Below, piece after piece: positions 32,003 to 32,513 of a stretch of 32,513 nt of DNA. This DNA is from Spirogloea muscicola (lineage: Eukaryota > Streptophyta > Zygnematophyceae > Spirogloeales > Spirogloeaceae): contig WELB01000006.1 of NCBI GenBank assembly GCA_009602725.1, positions 201,108 through 233,620 of the forward strand, written 5' to 3'. Position 1 is the first letter of the stretch. Each line of letters starts with the position of its first letter. A program made the position numbers and the translations under genes. Below the pieces are notes generated by a model, which had not been told where the DNA came from, searched no databases, and saw nothing but the letters and a program-made list of their open reading frames with translations.

Positions 32003-32068
32003 AGAGGCACAATCAGCAGATCCATGTAGAGGCACATATATGTAGAGGCACAATCAGCAGATCCATGT
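32003..32068 (+). repeat. 25-bp direct repeat in the hairpin spacer
   Basis: agaggcacaatcagcagatc plus catgt occurs at 32003-32027 and again at 32044-32068, 41 bp apart. A shorter piece (tagaggcaca) lies between them. The spacer of the inverted repeat is thus mostly a tandem duplication. Confidence 0.9.
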
Positions 32069-32075
32069 CTTCACC

Positions 32076-32513
32076 ATGTAGTGAAGTTTGATCTTATGCC
32101 TTCGTTTGAAATTTGAGAGCCAGCCTTGGGAACCAGTAAACCCATTGATCTTGAACATCTTAGCAAATTTGCATGCCATGCCCACAAGCTGGTCGTCCGG
32201 CACGTGTTGCTTCGTCTTGCGCCTCTGCAATGATTCACACCATTGTTCGAATCAATCAATCAATCATACGAGTTGCTATGCATATGATTTATCCCACTTC
32301 TCTGGCGGATATGCACATTAGTGCCATGGGCTTGGATTGTGTGATTGTATCATGAGCATGAGCATGAGCACGGGCATGAGCATGCATTAAGCAGCTTGTG
32401 AAATGTGACTCACGTCCTCAAACCATCTAAAGGTGGCAGCTTCCACGTCCTTCCATTTTGGTTCCTTATGGCGCATTGTTTTGAAAGTGCTCTCGGCAAC
32501 GTTCAACCACCTG
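32076..32513 (-). pseudogene. Tigger-like transposase N-terminus, right inverted copy (runs off the window)
   Basis: It mirrors 31559-31996. Minus-strand exon 32513-32414 is partial, the intron is 32413-32225, and the second exon runs from 32224 to at least 32076. Where the left copy has TGA, this copy has CAA (32128-32126), reading FTGSQGWLSNFKRRH without a stop, so it is the better-preserved version. The intron is present in both copies, so the duplication occurred at the DNA level. The rest of the gene, if any, is outside the window or deleted. Confidence 0.75.

Larger units (their letters stand above)
29848..32513 (-). mobile_element. Rearranged pogo/Tigger-like DNA transposon, one end only
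   Basis: A terminus starting CAGTCAAACCTCG, directly preceded by TA (29846-29847), matches the start typical of pogo/Tigger elements, which insert at TA. Inside are transposase C-terminal exons on the minus strand (30610-31322) and transposase N-terminal exons (CENP-B-type helix-turn-helix) in two opposed copies (31361-31996 plus, 32076-32513 minus). The DDE catalytic core is absent from the visible part. The element's other end would lie beyond the window. The element is not autonomous as seen. Confidence 0.75.
31559..32513. repeat. Long inverted repeat, 438-bp arms, 79-bp spacer
   Basis: Arms are 31559-31996 and 32076-32513, equal in length with no indel needed. By eye I find about five mismatches, three of them adjacent (31943-31945). 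The right arm is cut by the window end, so the repeat may be longer. Both arms carry a catgctcatgccc/gctcatgctcatg microsatellite (near 31686-31720 and its mirror). Confidence 0.93.

Overview
The window is nuclear DNA of a green-lineage eukaryote, most likely a streptophyte alga or early-diverging land plant. I infer this from three genes with short exons and GT-AG introns, and from their families: a PH-RCC1-FYVE-BRX protein (PRAF), an ACT-domain STY-type kinase, and a CCAR1/DBC1 relative like Arabidopsis SHORT ROOT IN SALT MEDIUM 1. The species cannot be read from the sequence. There are no operons, ribosome binding sites, tRNA genes or CRISPR arrays.

Layout. 1-726: GC-rich upstream DNA. 727-9097 (+): PRAF-like gene, rebuilt here as 19 exons in continuous phase. 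9098-13513: spacer with an orphan exon-like frame, a cluster of dispersed-repeat modules (about 10.7-12.08 kb) and a 778-base run of N. 13514-17978 (+): ACT-domain kinase gene, 5' end unresolved. 17995-20240: an orphan frame, then more copies of the same repeat modules, some inverted relative to the first cluster. 20241-20559: GC-rich promoter/5' leader with a telo-box and a GGC tract. 20560-28769 (+): CCAR1/RSA1-like gene, 22 exons, with one intron that uses a GC donor. 28770-29847: short spacer and a third repeat cluster. 29848 to the end: one end of a pogo/Tigger-like DNA transposon, rearranged.

The three host genes have no obvious shared pathway. By family they suggest membrane/phosphoinositide-linked polarity or trafficking (PRAF), cytosolic dual-specificity phosphorylation (STY), and nuclear transcription/splicing (CCAR/RSA1).

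The most unusual structure is at the right end. A Tigger-like transposase has lost its catalytic middle in the visible part. Its C-terminal exons lie on the minus strand. Its N-terminal DNA-binding exons are present twice, facing each other as a nearly perfect 438-bp inverted repeat around a 79-bp spacer. Such a structure would yield a long hairpin RNA if transcribed, and so could be a natural silencing locus for its own transposon family, comparable in architecture to maize Mu killer. It could also be an assembly fold-back. Exon boundaries throughout were set by reading frame, splice-site dinucleotides and remembered family similarity. No alignment was run.
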